A stretch of 64,000 nucleotides of DNA from Hydractinia symbiolongicarpus (lineage: Eukaryota > Cnidaria > Hydrozoa > Anthoathecata > Hydractiniidae): assembly GCF_029227915.1 (NCBI RefSeq), contig NC_079879.1, positions 14,758,001 through 14,822,000 of the forward strand. The letters are read 5' to 3'. Below are positions 1 through 11,344 of this stretch, piece by piece. Numbering within the stretch: the first letter of the stretch is position 1; each line of letters begins with the position of its first letter. The notes below the pieces were generated by a model, which saw only the letters and a program-made list of their open reading frames with translations, did no database searches and was not told the DNA's origin. Position numbers and translations under genes: made by a program.

Positions 1-60
1 ATTGGCGAAGTTGCCTTATAACACTCTTAACTACGTGCACAGTCCTATAAAGGCTGTAAT
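1..60 (+). repeat. partial monomer at left edge
   Basis: This is the last 60 bp (monomer positions 123-182) of a monomer cut by the window edge. It carries the GGCGAAGTTGCC variant and the CCTATAAAGG box. It best matches the tail of the type found at 971-1152. Confidence 0.9.
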
Positions 61-425
61 ATCGCCTTTTGAAGTCTAAAACATGCCTCACACGTAAATC
101 ACGTGGTTCCATCTGCCTGTGCAGGTTACCAGTGGACTAGTTGTTCCAGTCTCAATGCGCTACAACGTCCCAAGACGTTTTCATTTGCGCCGTTGCTTCA
201 CAACACTCTGAACTACGGGCACTGTCCTATAAAGGCTGTAATATGGCCTTTTGCAGTCTAATAAAGGCCTCACACGTAAATCACGTGGTTCCATTTGCCT
301 GTGCAGGTTACCATTGGACTATTCCTTCCAGTCTCAATGCGCTACAACGTCCCAAGTCGTTTTCCTTAGCGCCGTTGCCTTACAACACTCTTAACTACGT
401 GCACAGTCCAATAAAGGTTGTAATA

Positions 426-442
426 TAGACTTTTTCAGTCTA
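426..442 (+). other. TAGACT-TTTTC-AGTCTA hairpin of type a monomer (example)
   Basis: In type a monomers the usual ATGGCCTTTTGCAG opening is replaced by ATAGACTTTTTCAG. This creates a 6 bp perfect inverted repeat around a TTTTC loop. I see this class about 34 times, including 425, 1517, 2063, 3701, 5339, 6431, 8615, 11163, 12619, 14439, 24810, 26266, 28814, 31180, 33910, 36458, 40644, 47371, 50464, 56649 and 61926. It is a convenient marker for reading the higher-order repeats. Confidence 0.7.
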
Positions 443-2062
443 ATAAAGGCCTCCCACGTAAATCACGTGGTTCCATTAGCCTGTGCAGGTTACCGTTGGA
501 CAAATCGTTCCAGTCTCAACGCACTACAACGTCTCAGGTTGTTTTCATTAGTGCCGTTGCCTTACAACACTTTTAACTACATGCACAGTCCTATAAAGGC
601 TGTAATATGGCCTTTCGCAGTCTAATAAAGGCCTCACACGTAAATCACGTGGTTCCATTTGCCTGTGCAGGTTACCATTGGACTTTTCCTTCCAGTCTCA
701 ATGCGCTACAACGTCCCAAGTCTTTTTCCTTAGCGCCGTTCCCTTACAACACTCTTAACTACGTGCATAATCCTATAAAGGCTGTAATACGGCCTTTTGC
801 AGTCTAATAAAGACCTCACACGCAAATCACGTGGTTTCACCTGTCTGCGCAGCTTACCATTGGCCTAGTCCTTCCAGTCTCAATGCGCTACAACGTCCCA
901 AGTCGTTTTCATTAGTGTCGTTGCCTTACAACACTCTTAACTACGTGCACAGTCCTATAAAGGCTGTAATATCGCCTTTTGCAGTCTAATAAAAGCTTCA
1001 CACGTCAATCACGTGAATTCACCTGCCTGCGCAGGTTACCTTTGGACTAATCGTTCCAGTCTCAATGTGCTACAACGTCCCAAGATGTTTTCATTGGCGA
1101 AGTTGCCTTATAACACTCTTAACTACGTGCACAGTCCTATAAAGGCTGTAATATCGCCTTTTGAAGTCTAATACATGCCTTACACGTAAATCACGTGGTT
1201 CCATTAGCCTGTGCAAGTTACCATTGGCCTAATCCTTCCAGTCTTAATGTGCTAAAACGTCCCAGGTCGTTTTCATTAGCGCCGTTGCCTTACAACACTT
1301 TTAACTACATGCACAGTCCTATAAAGGCTGTAATATGGCCTTTTGCAGTCTAATAAAGGCCTCACACGTAAATCACGTGGTTCCATTTGCCTGTGCAGGT
1401 TACCATTGGACTATACCTTCCAGTCTCAATGCGCTACAACGTCCCAAGTCGTTTTCCTTAGCGCCGTTGCCTTACAACACTCTTAACTACGTGCACAGTC
1501 CGATAAAGGTTGTAATATAGACTTTTTCAGTCTAATAAAGGCCTCCCACGTAAATCACGTGGTTCCATTTGCCTGTGCAGGTTACCGTTGGACAAATCGT
1601 TCCAGTCTCAACGCGCTATAACGTCTCAGGTCGTTTTCATTAGCGCCGTTGCCTTACAACACTTTTAACTACATGCACAGTCCTATAAAGGCTGTAATAT
1701 GGCCTTTTGCAGTCTAATAAAGACCTCACACGTAAATCACGTGGTTCCATCTGCCTGTGCAGGTTACCAGTGGACTAGTTGTTCCAGTCTCAATGCGCTA
1801 CAACGTCCCAAGACGTTTTCATTTGCGCCGTTGCTTCACAACACTCTGAACTACGGGCACTGTCCTATAAAGGCTGTAATATGGCCTTTTGCAGTCTAAT
1901 AAAGGCCTCACACGTAAATCACGTGGTTCCATTTGCCTGTGCAGGTTACCATTGGACTATTCCTTCCAGTCTCAATGCGCTACAACGTCCCAAGTCGTTT
2001 TCCTTAGCGCCGTTGCCTTACAACACTCTTAACTACGTGCACAGTCCAATAAAGGTTGTAAT

Positions 2063-3700
2063 ATAGACTTTTTCAGTCTAATAAAGGCCTCCCACGTAAA
2101 TCACGTGGTTCCATTAGCCTGTGCAGGTTACCGTTCGACAAATCGTTCCAGTCTCAACGCACTACAACGTCTCAGGTCGTTTTCATTAGTGCCGTTGCCT
2201 TACAACACTTTTAACTACATGCACAGTCCTATAAAGGCTGTAATATGGCCTTTTGCAGTCTAATAAAGGCCTCACACGTAAATCACGTGGTTCCATTTGC
2301 CTGTGCAGGTTACCATTGGACTTTTCCTTCCAGTCTCAATGCGCTACAACGTCCCAAGTCTTTTTCCTTAGCGCCGTTCCCTTACAACACTCTTAACTAC
2401 GTGCATAATCCTATAAAGGCTGTAATACGGCCTTTTGCAGTCTAATAAAGGCCTCACACTTAAATCACGTGGTTTCACCTGCCTGCGCAGGTTACCTTTG
2501 GAATAATCGTTCCATTCTTAATGCGCTACAACGTCCCAAGATGTTTTCATTGGCGAAGTTGCCTTAGAACACTCTTAACTACGTGCACAGTCCTATAAAG
2601 GCTGTAATATGGCCTTTTGCAGTCTAATAATTGCCTCACACGTAAATCACGTGGTTCCATTTGCCTGCGCAAGTTACCATTGGCCTAGTCCTTCCAGTCT
2701 CAATGTGCTACAATGTCCCAAGTCGTTTTCATTAGTGTCGTTGCCTTACAACACTCTTAACTACGTGCACAGTCCTATAAAGGCTGTAATATCGCCTTTT
2801 GCAGTCTAATAAAGACCTCACACGCAAATCACGTGGTTTCACCTGTCTGCGCAGCTTACCATTAGCCTAGTCCTTCCAGTCTCAATGCGCTACAACGTCC
2901 CAAGTCGTTTTCATTAGTGTCGTTGCCTTACAACACTCTTAACTACGTGCACAGTCCTATAAAGGCTGTAATATCGCCTTTTGCAGTCTAATAAAAGCTT
3001 CACACGTCAATCACGTGAATTCACCTGCCTGCGCAGGTTACCTTTGGACTAATCGTTCCAGTCTCAATGTGCTACAACGTCCCAAGATGTTTTCATTGGC
3101 GAAGTTGCCTTATAACACTCTTAACTACGTGCACAGTCCTATAAAGGCTGTAATATCGCCTTTTGAAGTCTAATACATGCCTTACACGTAAATCACGTGG
3201 TTCCATTAGCCTGTGCAAGTTACCATTGGCCTAATCCTTCCAGTCTTAATGTGCTAAAACGTCCCAGGTCGTTTTCATTAGCGCCGTTGCCTTACAACAC
3301 TTTTAACTACATGCACAGTCCTATAAAGGCTGTAATATGGCCTTTTGCAGTCTAATAAAGGCCTCACACGTAAATCACGTGGTTCCATCTGCCTGTGCAG
3401 GTTACCAGTGGACTAGTTGTTCCAGTCTCAATGCGCTACAACGTCCCAAGACGTTTTCATTTGCGCCGTTGCTTCACAACACTCTGAACTACGTGCACTG
3501 TCCTATAAAGGCTGTAATATGGCCTTTTGCAGTCTAATAAAGGCCTCACACGTAAATCACGTGGTTCCATTTGCCTGTGCAGGTTACCATTGGACTATAC
3601 CTTCCAGTCTCAATGCGCTACAACGTCCCAAGTCGTTTTCCTTAGCGCCGTTGCCTTACAACACTCTTAACTACGTGCACAGTCCAATAAAGGTTGTAAT
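2063..3700 (+). repeat. prototype 9-mer higher-order repeat (1638 bp)
   Basis: Nine monomers in the order a b c d e f g h i, 9 x 182 = 1638 bp exactly. Parts recur in register at +1638 (2973-3882 against 4611-5520) and at longer multiples (the h-i-a run near 5055 recurs at +3276 near 8331). This is the most complete copy of the cycle in the left part and serves as the reading key for 61-9706 and 23536-28813. Confidence 0.75.
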
Positions 3701-6700
3701 ATAGACTTTTTCAGTCTAATAAAGGCCTCCCACGTAAATCACGTAGTTCCATTTGCCTGTGCAGGTTACCGTTGGACAAATCGTTCCAGTCTCAACGCGC
3801 TATAACGTCTCAGGTCGTTTTCATTAGCGCCGTTGCCTTACAACACTTTTAACTACATGCACAGTCCTATAAAGGCTGTAATATGGCCTTTTGCAGTCTA
3901 ATAAAGACCTCACACGTAAATCACGTGGTTCCATTTGCCTGCGCAAGTTACCATTGGCCTAGTCCTTCCAGTCTCAATGTGCTACAATGTCCCAAGTCGT
4001 TTTCATTAGTGTCGTTGCCTTACAACACTCTTAACTACGTGCACAGTCCTATAAAGGCTGTAATATCGCCTTTTGCAGTCTAATAAAGACCTCACACGCA
4101 AATCACGTGGTTTCACCTGTCTGCGCAGCTTACCATTGGCCTAGTCCTTCCAGTCTCAATGCGCTACAACGTCCCAAGTCGTTTTCCTTAGCGCCGTTCC
4201 CTTACAACACTCTTAACTACGTGCATAATCCTATAAAGGCTGTAATATGGCCTTTTGCAGTCTAATAAAGGCCTCACACTTAAATCACGTGGTTTCACCT
4301 GTCTGCGCAGGTTACCTTTGGAATAATCGTTCCATTCTTAATGCGCTACAACGTCCCAAGATGTTTTCATTGGCGAAGTTGCCTTAGAACACTCTTAACT
4401 ACGTGCACAGTCCTATAAAGGCTGTAAAATGGCCTTTTGCAGTCTAAAAATTGCCTCACACGTAAATCACGTGGTTCCATTTGCCTGCGCAAGTTACCAT
4501 TGGCCTAGTCATTCCAATCTCAATGTGCTACAATGTCCCAAGTCGTTTTCATTAGTGTCGTTGCCTTACAACACTCTTAACTACGTGCACAGTCCTATAA
4601 AGGCTGTAATATCGCCTTTTGCAGTCTAATAAAAGCTTCACACGTAAATCACGTGAATTCACCTGCCTGCGCAGGTTACATTTGGACTAATCGTTCCAGT
4701 CTCAATGTGCTACAACGTCCCAAGATGTTTTCATTGGCGAAGTTGCCTTATAACACTCTTAACTACGTGCACAGTCCTATAAAGGCTGTAATATCGCCTT
4801 TTGAAGTCTAATACATGCCTTACACGTAAATCACGTGGTTCCATTAGCCTGTGCAAGTTACCATTGGCCTAATCCTTCAAGTCTTAATGTGCTAAAACGT
4901 CCCAGGTCGTTTTCATTAGAGCCGTTGCCTTACAACACTTTTAACTACATGCACAGTCCTATAAAGGCTGTAATATGGCCTTTTGCAGTCTAATAAAGGC
5001 CTCACACGTAAATCACGTGGTTCCATCTGCCTGTGCAGGTTACCAGTGGACTAGTTGTTCCAGTCTCAATGCGCTACAACGTCCCAAGACGTTTTCATTT
5101 GCGCCGTTGCTTCACAACACTCTGAACTACGTGCACTGTCCTATAAAGGCTGTAATATGGCCTTTTGCAGTCTAATAAAGGCCTCACACGTAAATCACGT
5201 GGTTCCATTTGCCTGTGCAGGTTACCATTGGACTATTCCTTCCAGTCTCAATGCGCTACAACGTCCCAAGTCGTTTTCCTTAGCGCCGTTGCCTTACAAC
5301 ACTCTTAACTACGTGCACAGTCCAATAAAGGTTGTAATATAGACTTTTTCAGTCTAATAAAGGCCTCCCACGTAAATCACGTGGTTCCATTTGCCTGTGC
5401 AGGTTACCGTTGGACAAATCGTTCCAGTCTCAACGCGCTACAACGTCTCAGGTCGTTTTCATTAGCGCCGTTGCCTTACAACACTTTTAACTACATGCAC
5501 AGTCCTATAAAGGCTGTAATATGGCCTTTTGCAGTCTAATAAAGGCCTCACACGTAAATCACGTGGTTCCATTTGCCTGTGCAGGTTACCATTGGACTTT
5601 TCCTTCCAGTCTCAATGCGCTACAACGTCCAAAGTCGTTTTCCTTAGCGCCGTTTCCTTACAACACTCTTAACTACGTGCATAATCCTATAAAGGCTGTA
5701 ATATGGCCTTTTACAGTCTAATAAAGGCCTCACACGCAAATCACGTGGTTTCACCTGCCTGCGCAGGTTACCTTTGGAATAATCGTTCCATTCTTAATGC
5801 GCTACAACGTCCCAAGATGTTTTCATTGGCGAAGTTGCCTTAGAACACTCTTAACTACGTGCACAGTCCTATAAAGGCTGTAATATGGCCTTTTGCAGTC
5901 TAATAATTGCCTCACACGTAAATCACGTGGTTCCATTTGCCTGCGCAAGTTACCATTGGCCTAGTCCTTCCAGTCTCAATGCGCTACAACGTCCCAAGTC
6001 TTTTTCATTAGTGTCGTTGCCTTACAACACTCTTAACTACGTGCACAGTCCTATAAAGGCTGTAATATCGCCTTTTGCAGTCTAATAAAGACCTCACACG
6101 CAAATCACGTGGTTTCACCTGTCTGCGCAGCTTACCATTGGCCTAGCCCTTCCAGTCTCAATGCGCTACAACGTCCCAAGTCGTTTTCATTAGTGTCGTT
6201 GCCTTACAACACTCCTAACTACGTGCACAGTCCTATAAAGGCTGTAATATCGCCTTTCGCAGTCTAATAAAAGCTTCACACGTAAATCACGTGAATTCAC
6301 CTGCCTGCGCAGGTTACCTTTGGACTAATCGTTCCAGTCTCAATGCGCTACAACGTCCCAAGATGTTTTCAATGGCGAAGTTGCCTTACAACACTCTTAA
6401 CTACGTGCACAGTCCAATAAAGGTTGTAATATAGACTTTTTCAGTCTAATAAAGGCCTCCCACGTAAATCACGTGGTTCCATTAGCCTGTGCAGGTTACC
6501 GTTGGACAAATCGTTCCAGTCTCAACGCGCTACAACGTCTCAGGTCGTTTTCATTAGCGCCGTTGCCTTACAACACTTTTAACTACATGCACAGTCCTAT
6601 AAAGGCTGTAATATGGCCTTTTGCAGTCTAATAAAGGCCTCACACGTAAATCACGTGGTTCCATTTGCCTCTGCAGGTTACCATTGGACTTTTCCTTCCA

Positions 6701-8614
6701 GTCTCAATGCGCTACAACGTCCCAAGTCTTTTTCCTTAGCGCCGTTCCCTTACAACACTCTTAACTACGTGCATAATCCTATAAAGGCTGTAATACGGCC
6801 TTTTGCAGTCTAATAAAGGCCTCACACTTAAATCACGTGGTTTCACCAGCCTGCGCAGGTTACCTTTGGAATAATCGTTCCATTCTTAATGCGCTACAAC
6901 GTCCCAAGATGTTTTCATTGGCGAAGTTGCCTTAGAACACTCTTAACTACGTGCACAGTCCTATAAAGGCCGTAATATGGCCTTTTGCAGTCTAATAATT
7001 GCCTCACACGTAAATCACGTGGTTCCATTTGCCTGCGCAAGTTACCATTGGCCTAGTCCTTCCAGTCTCAATGTGCTACAATGTCCCAAGTCGTTTTCAT
7101 TAGTGTCGTTGCCTTACAACACTCTTAACTACGTGCACAATTCTATAAAGGCTGTAATATCGCCTTTTGCAGTCTAATAAAGACCTCACACGCAAATCAC
7201 GTGGTTTCACCTGTCTGCGCAGCTTACCATTGGCCTAGTCCTTCCAGTCTCAATGCGCTACAACGTCCCAAGTCGATTTCCTTAGCGCCGTTCCCTTACA
7301 ACACTCTTAACTACGTGCATAATCCTATAAAGGCTGTAATATGGCCTTTTGCAGTCTAATAAAGGCCTCACACTTAAATCACGTGGTTTCACCTGTCTGC
7401 GCAGGTTACCTTTGGAGTAATCGTTCCATTCTTAATGCGCTACAACGTCCCAAGATGTTTTCATTGGCGAAGTTGCCTTAGAACACTCTTAACTACGTGC
7501 ACAGTCCTATAAAGGCTGTAAAATGGCCTTTTGCAGTCTAAAAATTGCCTCACACGTAAATCACGTGGTTCCATTTGCCTGCGCAAGTTACCATTGGCCT
7601 AGTCATTCCAATCTCAATGTGCTACAATGTCCCAAGTCGTTTTCATTAGTGTCGTTGCCTTACAACACTCTTAACTACGTGCACAGTCCTATAAAGGCTG
7701 TAATATCGCCTTTTGCAGTCTAATAAAGACCTCACACGCAAATCACGTGGTTTCACCTGTCTGCGCAGCTTACCATTGGCCTAGTCCTTCCAGTCTCAAT
7801 GCGCTACAACGTCCCAAGTCGTTTTCATTAGTGTCGTTGCGTTACAACACTCTTAACTACGTGCACAGTCCTATAAAGGCTGTAATATCGCCTTTTGCAG
7901 TCTAATAAAAGCTTCACACGTAAATCACGTGAATTCACCTGCCTGCGCAGGTTACATTTGGACTAATCGTTCCAGTCTCAATGTGCTACAACGTCCCAAG
8001 ATGTTTTCATTGGCGAAGTTGCCTTATAACACTCTTAACTACGTGCACAGTCCTATAAAGGCTGTAATATCGCCTTTTGAAGTCTAATACATGCCTTACA
8101 CGTAAATCACGTGGTTCCATTAGCCTGTGCAAGTTACCATTGGCCTAATCCTTCAAGTCTTAATGTGCTAAAACGTCCCAGGTCGTTTTCATTAGCGCCG
8201 TTGCCTTACAACACTTTTAACTACATGCACAGTCCTATAAAGGCTGTAATATGGCCTTTTGCAGTCTAATAAAGGCCTCACACGTAAATCACGTGGTTCC
8301 ATCTGCCTGTGCAGGTTACCAGTGGACTAGTTGTTCCAGTCTCAATGCGCTACAACGTCCCAAGACGTTTTCATTTGCGCCGTTGCTTCACAACACTCTG
8401 AACTACGTGCACTGTCCTATAAAGGCTGTAATATGGCCTTTTGCAGTCTAATAAAGGCCTCACACGTAAATCACGTGGTTCCATTTGCCTGTGCAGGTTA
8501 CCATTGGACTATTCCTTCCAGTCTCAATGCGCTACAACGTCCCAAGTCGTTTTCCTTAGCGCCGTTGCCTTACAACACTCTTAACTACGTGCACAGTCCA
8601 ATAAAGGTTGTAAT

Positions 8615-11344
8615 ATAGACTTTTTCAGTCTAATAAAGGCCTCCCACGTAAATCACGTGGTTCCATTTGCCTGTGCAGGTTACCGTTGGACAAATCGTTC
8701 CAGTCTCAACGCGCTACAACGTCTCAGGTCGTTTTCATTAGCGCCGTTGCCTTACAACACTTTTAACTACATGCACAGTCCTATAAAGGCTGTAATATGG
8801 CCTTTTGCAGTCTAATAAAGGCCTCACACGTAAATCACGTGGTTCCATTTGCCTGTGCAGGTTACCATTGGACTTTTCCTTCCAGTCTCAATGCGCTACA
8901 ACGTCCAAAGTCGTTTTCCTTAGCGCCGTTTTCTTACAACACTCTTAACTACGTGCATAATCCTATAAAGGCTGTAATATGGCCTTTTACAGTCTAATAA
9001 AGGCCTCACACGCAAATCACGTGGTTTCACCTGCCTGCGCAGGTTACCTTTGGAATAATCGTTCCATTCTTAATGCGCTACAACGTCCCAAGATGTTTTC
9101 ATTGGCGAAGTTGCCTTAGAACACTCTTAACTACGTGCACAGTCCTATAAAGGCTGTAATATGGCCTTTTGCAGTCTAATAATTGCCTCACACGTAAATC
9201 ACGTGGTTCCATTTGCCTGCGCAAGTTACCATTGGCCTAGTCCTTCCAGTCTCAATGCGCTACAACGTCCCAAGTCTTTTTCATTAGTGTCGTTGCCTTA
9301 CAACACTCTTAACTACGTGCACAGTCCTATAAAGGCTGTAATATCGCCTTTTGCAGTCTAATAAAGACCTCACACGCAAATCACGTGGTTTCACCTGTCT
9401 GCGCAGCTTACCATTGGCCTAGCCCTTCCAGTCTCAATGCGCTACAACGTCCCAAGTCGTTTTCATTAGTGTCGTTGCCTTACAACACTCCTAACTACGT
9501 GCACAGTCCTATAAAGGCTGTAATATCGCCTTTCGCAGTCTAATAAAAGCTTCACACGTAAATCACGTGAATTCACCTGCCTGCGCAGGTTACCTTTGGA
9601 CTAATCGTTCCAGTCTCAATGCGCTACAACGTCCCAAGATGTTTTCAATGGCGAAGTTGCCTTACAACACTCTTAACTACGTGCACAGTCCTATAAAGGC
9701 TGTAATATCGCCTTTTGCAGTCTAATAAAGGCCTCACACATAAATCACGTGGTTCCATTTGCCTGTGCAGGTTACCATTGGACTATTCCTTCCAGTCTCA
9801 ATACGCTACAACGTCCCAAGTCTTTTTCATTAGTGTCGTTGCCTTACAACACTCTTAACTACGTGCACAGTCCTATAAAGGCTGTAATATCGCCTTTTGC
9901 AGTCTAATAAAGACCTCACACGCAAATCACGTGGTTTCACCTGTCTGCGCAGCTTACCATTGGCCTAGTCCTTCCAGTCTCAATGCGCTACAACGTCCCA
10001 AGTCGTTTTCATTAGTGTCGTTGCCTTACAACACTCTTAACTACGTGCACAGTCCTATAAAGGCTGTAATATCGCCTTTTGCAGTCTAATAAAGGCCTCA
10101 CACATAAATCACGTGGTTCCATTTGCCTGTGCAGGTTACCATTGGACTATTCCTTCCAGTCTCAATACGCTACAACGTCCCAAGTCATTTTCATTAGCGC
10201 CGTTGCTTTACAACACTCTTAACTACGTGCACTGTCCTATAAAGGCTGTAATGTGGCCTTTTGCAGTCTAATAAAGGCCTCACACGTAAATCACGTGGTT
10301 TCACCGGTCTGCGCAGGTTACCATTGGCCTAGTCCTTCCAGTCTCAATGTGCTACAACGTCCCAAGTCGTTTTCATTAGCGCCGTTGCCTTACAACACTC
10401 TTAACTACGTGCAGAGTCCTATAAAGGCTGTAATATGGCCTTTTGCAGTCTAATAAAGGCCTCACACGTAAATCACGTGGTTTCACCTGCCTGCGCAGGT
10501 TACCTTTGGACTAATCGTTCCATTCTTAATGCGCTACAACGTCCCAAGTTGTTTTCATTGGCGAAGTTGCCTTAGAACTCTCTTAACTACGTGCACAGTC
10601 CTATAAAGGCTGTAATATGGCCTTTTGTAGTCTAATAAAGGCCTCACACGTAAATCACGTGGTTCCATCTGCCTGTGCATGTTACCAGTGGACTAGTTGT
10701 TCCAGTCTCAATGCGCTACAACGTCCCAAGACGTTTTCATTTGCGCCGTTGCTTCACAACACTCTGAACTACGTGCACTGTCCTATAAAGGCTGTAATAT
10801 GGCCTTTTGCAGTCTAATAAAGGCCTCACACGTAAATCACGTGGTTTCATCTGCCTGTGCAGGTTACCAGTCTACTAGTTGTTCCAGTCTCAATGCGCTA
10901 CAACGTCCCAAGTCGTTTTCATTTGCGCCGTTGCTTTACAACACTCTGAACTACGTGCACTGTCCTATAAAGGCTGTAATATGGCCTTTTGCAGTCTAAT
11001 AAAGGCCTCACACTTAAAACACGTGGTTCCATTTGCCTGTGCAGGTTACCTTTGGACTAATCATTCCATTCTTAATGCGCTACAACGTCCCAAGTTGTTT
11101 TCATTGGCGAAGTTGCCTTGGAACTCTCATAACTACGTGCACAGTCCTATAAAGGTTGTAATATAGACTTTTTCAGTCTAATAAAGGCCTCCCACGTAAA
11201 TCACGTGGTTCCATTTGCCTGTGCAGGTTACCATTGGACTAATCGTTCCAGTCTCAACACGCTACAACGTCCTAAGTTGTTTTCATTGATGAAGTTGCTT
11301 TAGAACACTCTTAACTACGTGCACAGTCCTATAAAGCCTGTAAT
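8615..11344 (+). repeat. 15-mer unit, first copy (2730 bp)
   Basis: 15 monomers starting at a type a monomer. The first six (a-f) belong to zone A. From 9707 new types appear: CACACATAAATC variants, the TCACCGGTCTGCGC type at 10253, and ACCAGT types at 10617 and 10799. The same order recurs at 31362-34091 at a constant offset of 22,747 bp, and at 28814-31361 with one monomer missing. The unit bridges the two monomer alphabets, so it marks an old junction that was later copied. Confidence 0.75.
9567..9589. other. paired palindromes in type f monomer (example)
   Basis: Type f monomers (example 9525-9706) carry GTGAATTCAC at 9567-9576, a perfect 10 bp palindrome overlapping CACGTG. It is followed 3 bp later by CCTGCGCAGG at 9580-9589, a second perfect palindrome. 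ACCTGC and GCAGGT also pair around a 4 base loop. The EcoRI-type GAATTC is specific to this type, as is AAGCTT near 9548. Confidence 0.6.

Larger units (their letters stand above)
61..9706 (+). repeat. higher-order repeat zone A (nine-type alphabet a-i)
   Basis: This zone is 53 monomers with no length change. Nine types recur by diagnostic bases: a (TAGACT), b (TTTTCC after GGAC), c (GGAATAATCG), d (AATAATTGCC), e (ATCGCC with AAGACC), f (ATCGCC with AAAAGC and GAATTC), g (GAAGTC and ATACATGCC), h (ACCAGTGGAC), i (CTATTCC or CTATACC before a). The order from 61 reads: g/h i | a b c/e f g h/i | a h i | a b c d e f g h i | a b/d e c d f g h i | a b c d e f/i | a b c d e c d e f g h i | a b c d e f. 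Slashes are hybrid monomers. The type assignments were made by eye. Confidence 0.8.

Noticed and set aside
141-428. Recurring short open frames of 60-110 codons on the + strand, starting at ATGGCC or at an ATG in TCTCAATGCG-like contexts
   Set aside because: They are the same satellite read in shifting frames. Each starts in one 182 bp unit and ends at the conserved TCTAATAA or ATATAG of a later one. Units with ATCGCC, ATAGAC or GTGGCC openings lose the start freely, and nothing suggests selection on codons.
9545-9555. AAGCTT/GAATTC restriction palindromes as signs of cloning artefact
   Set aside because: They are ordinary diagnostic bases of type f monomers, repeated in register in many units, not vector junctions.
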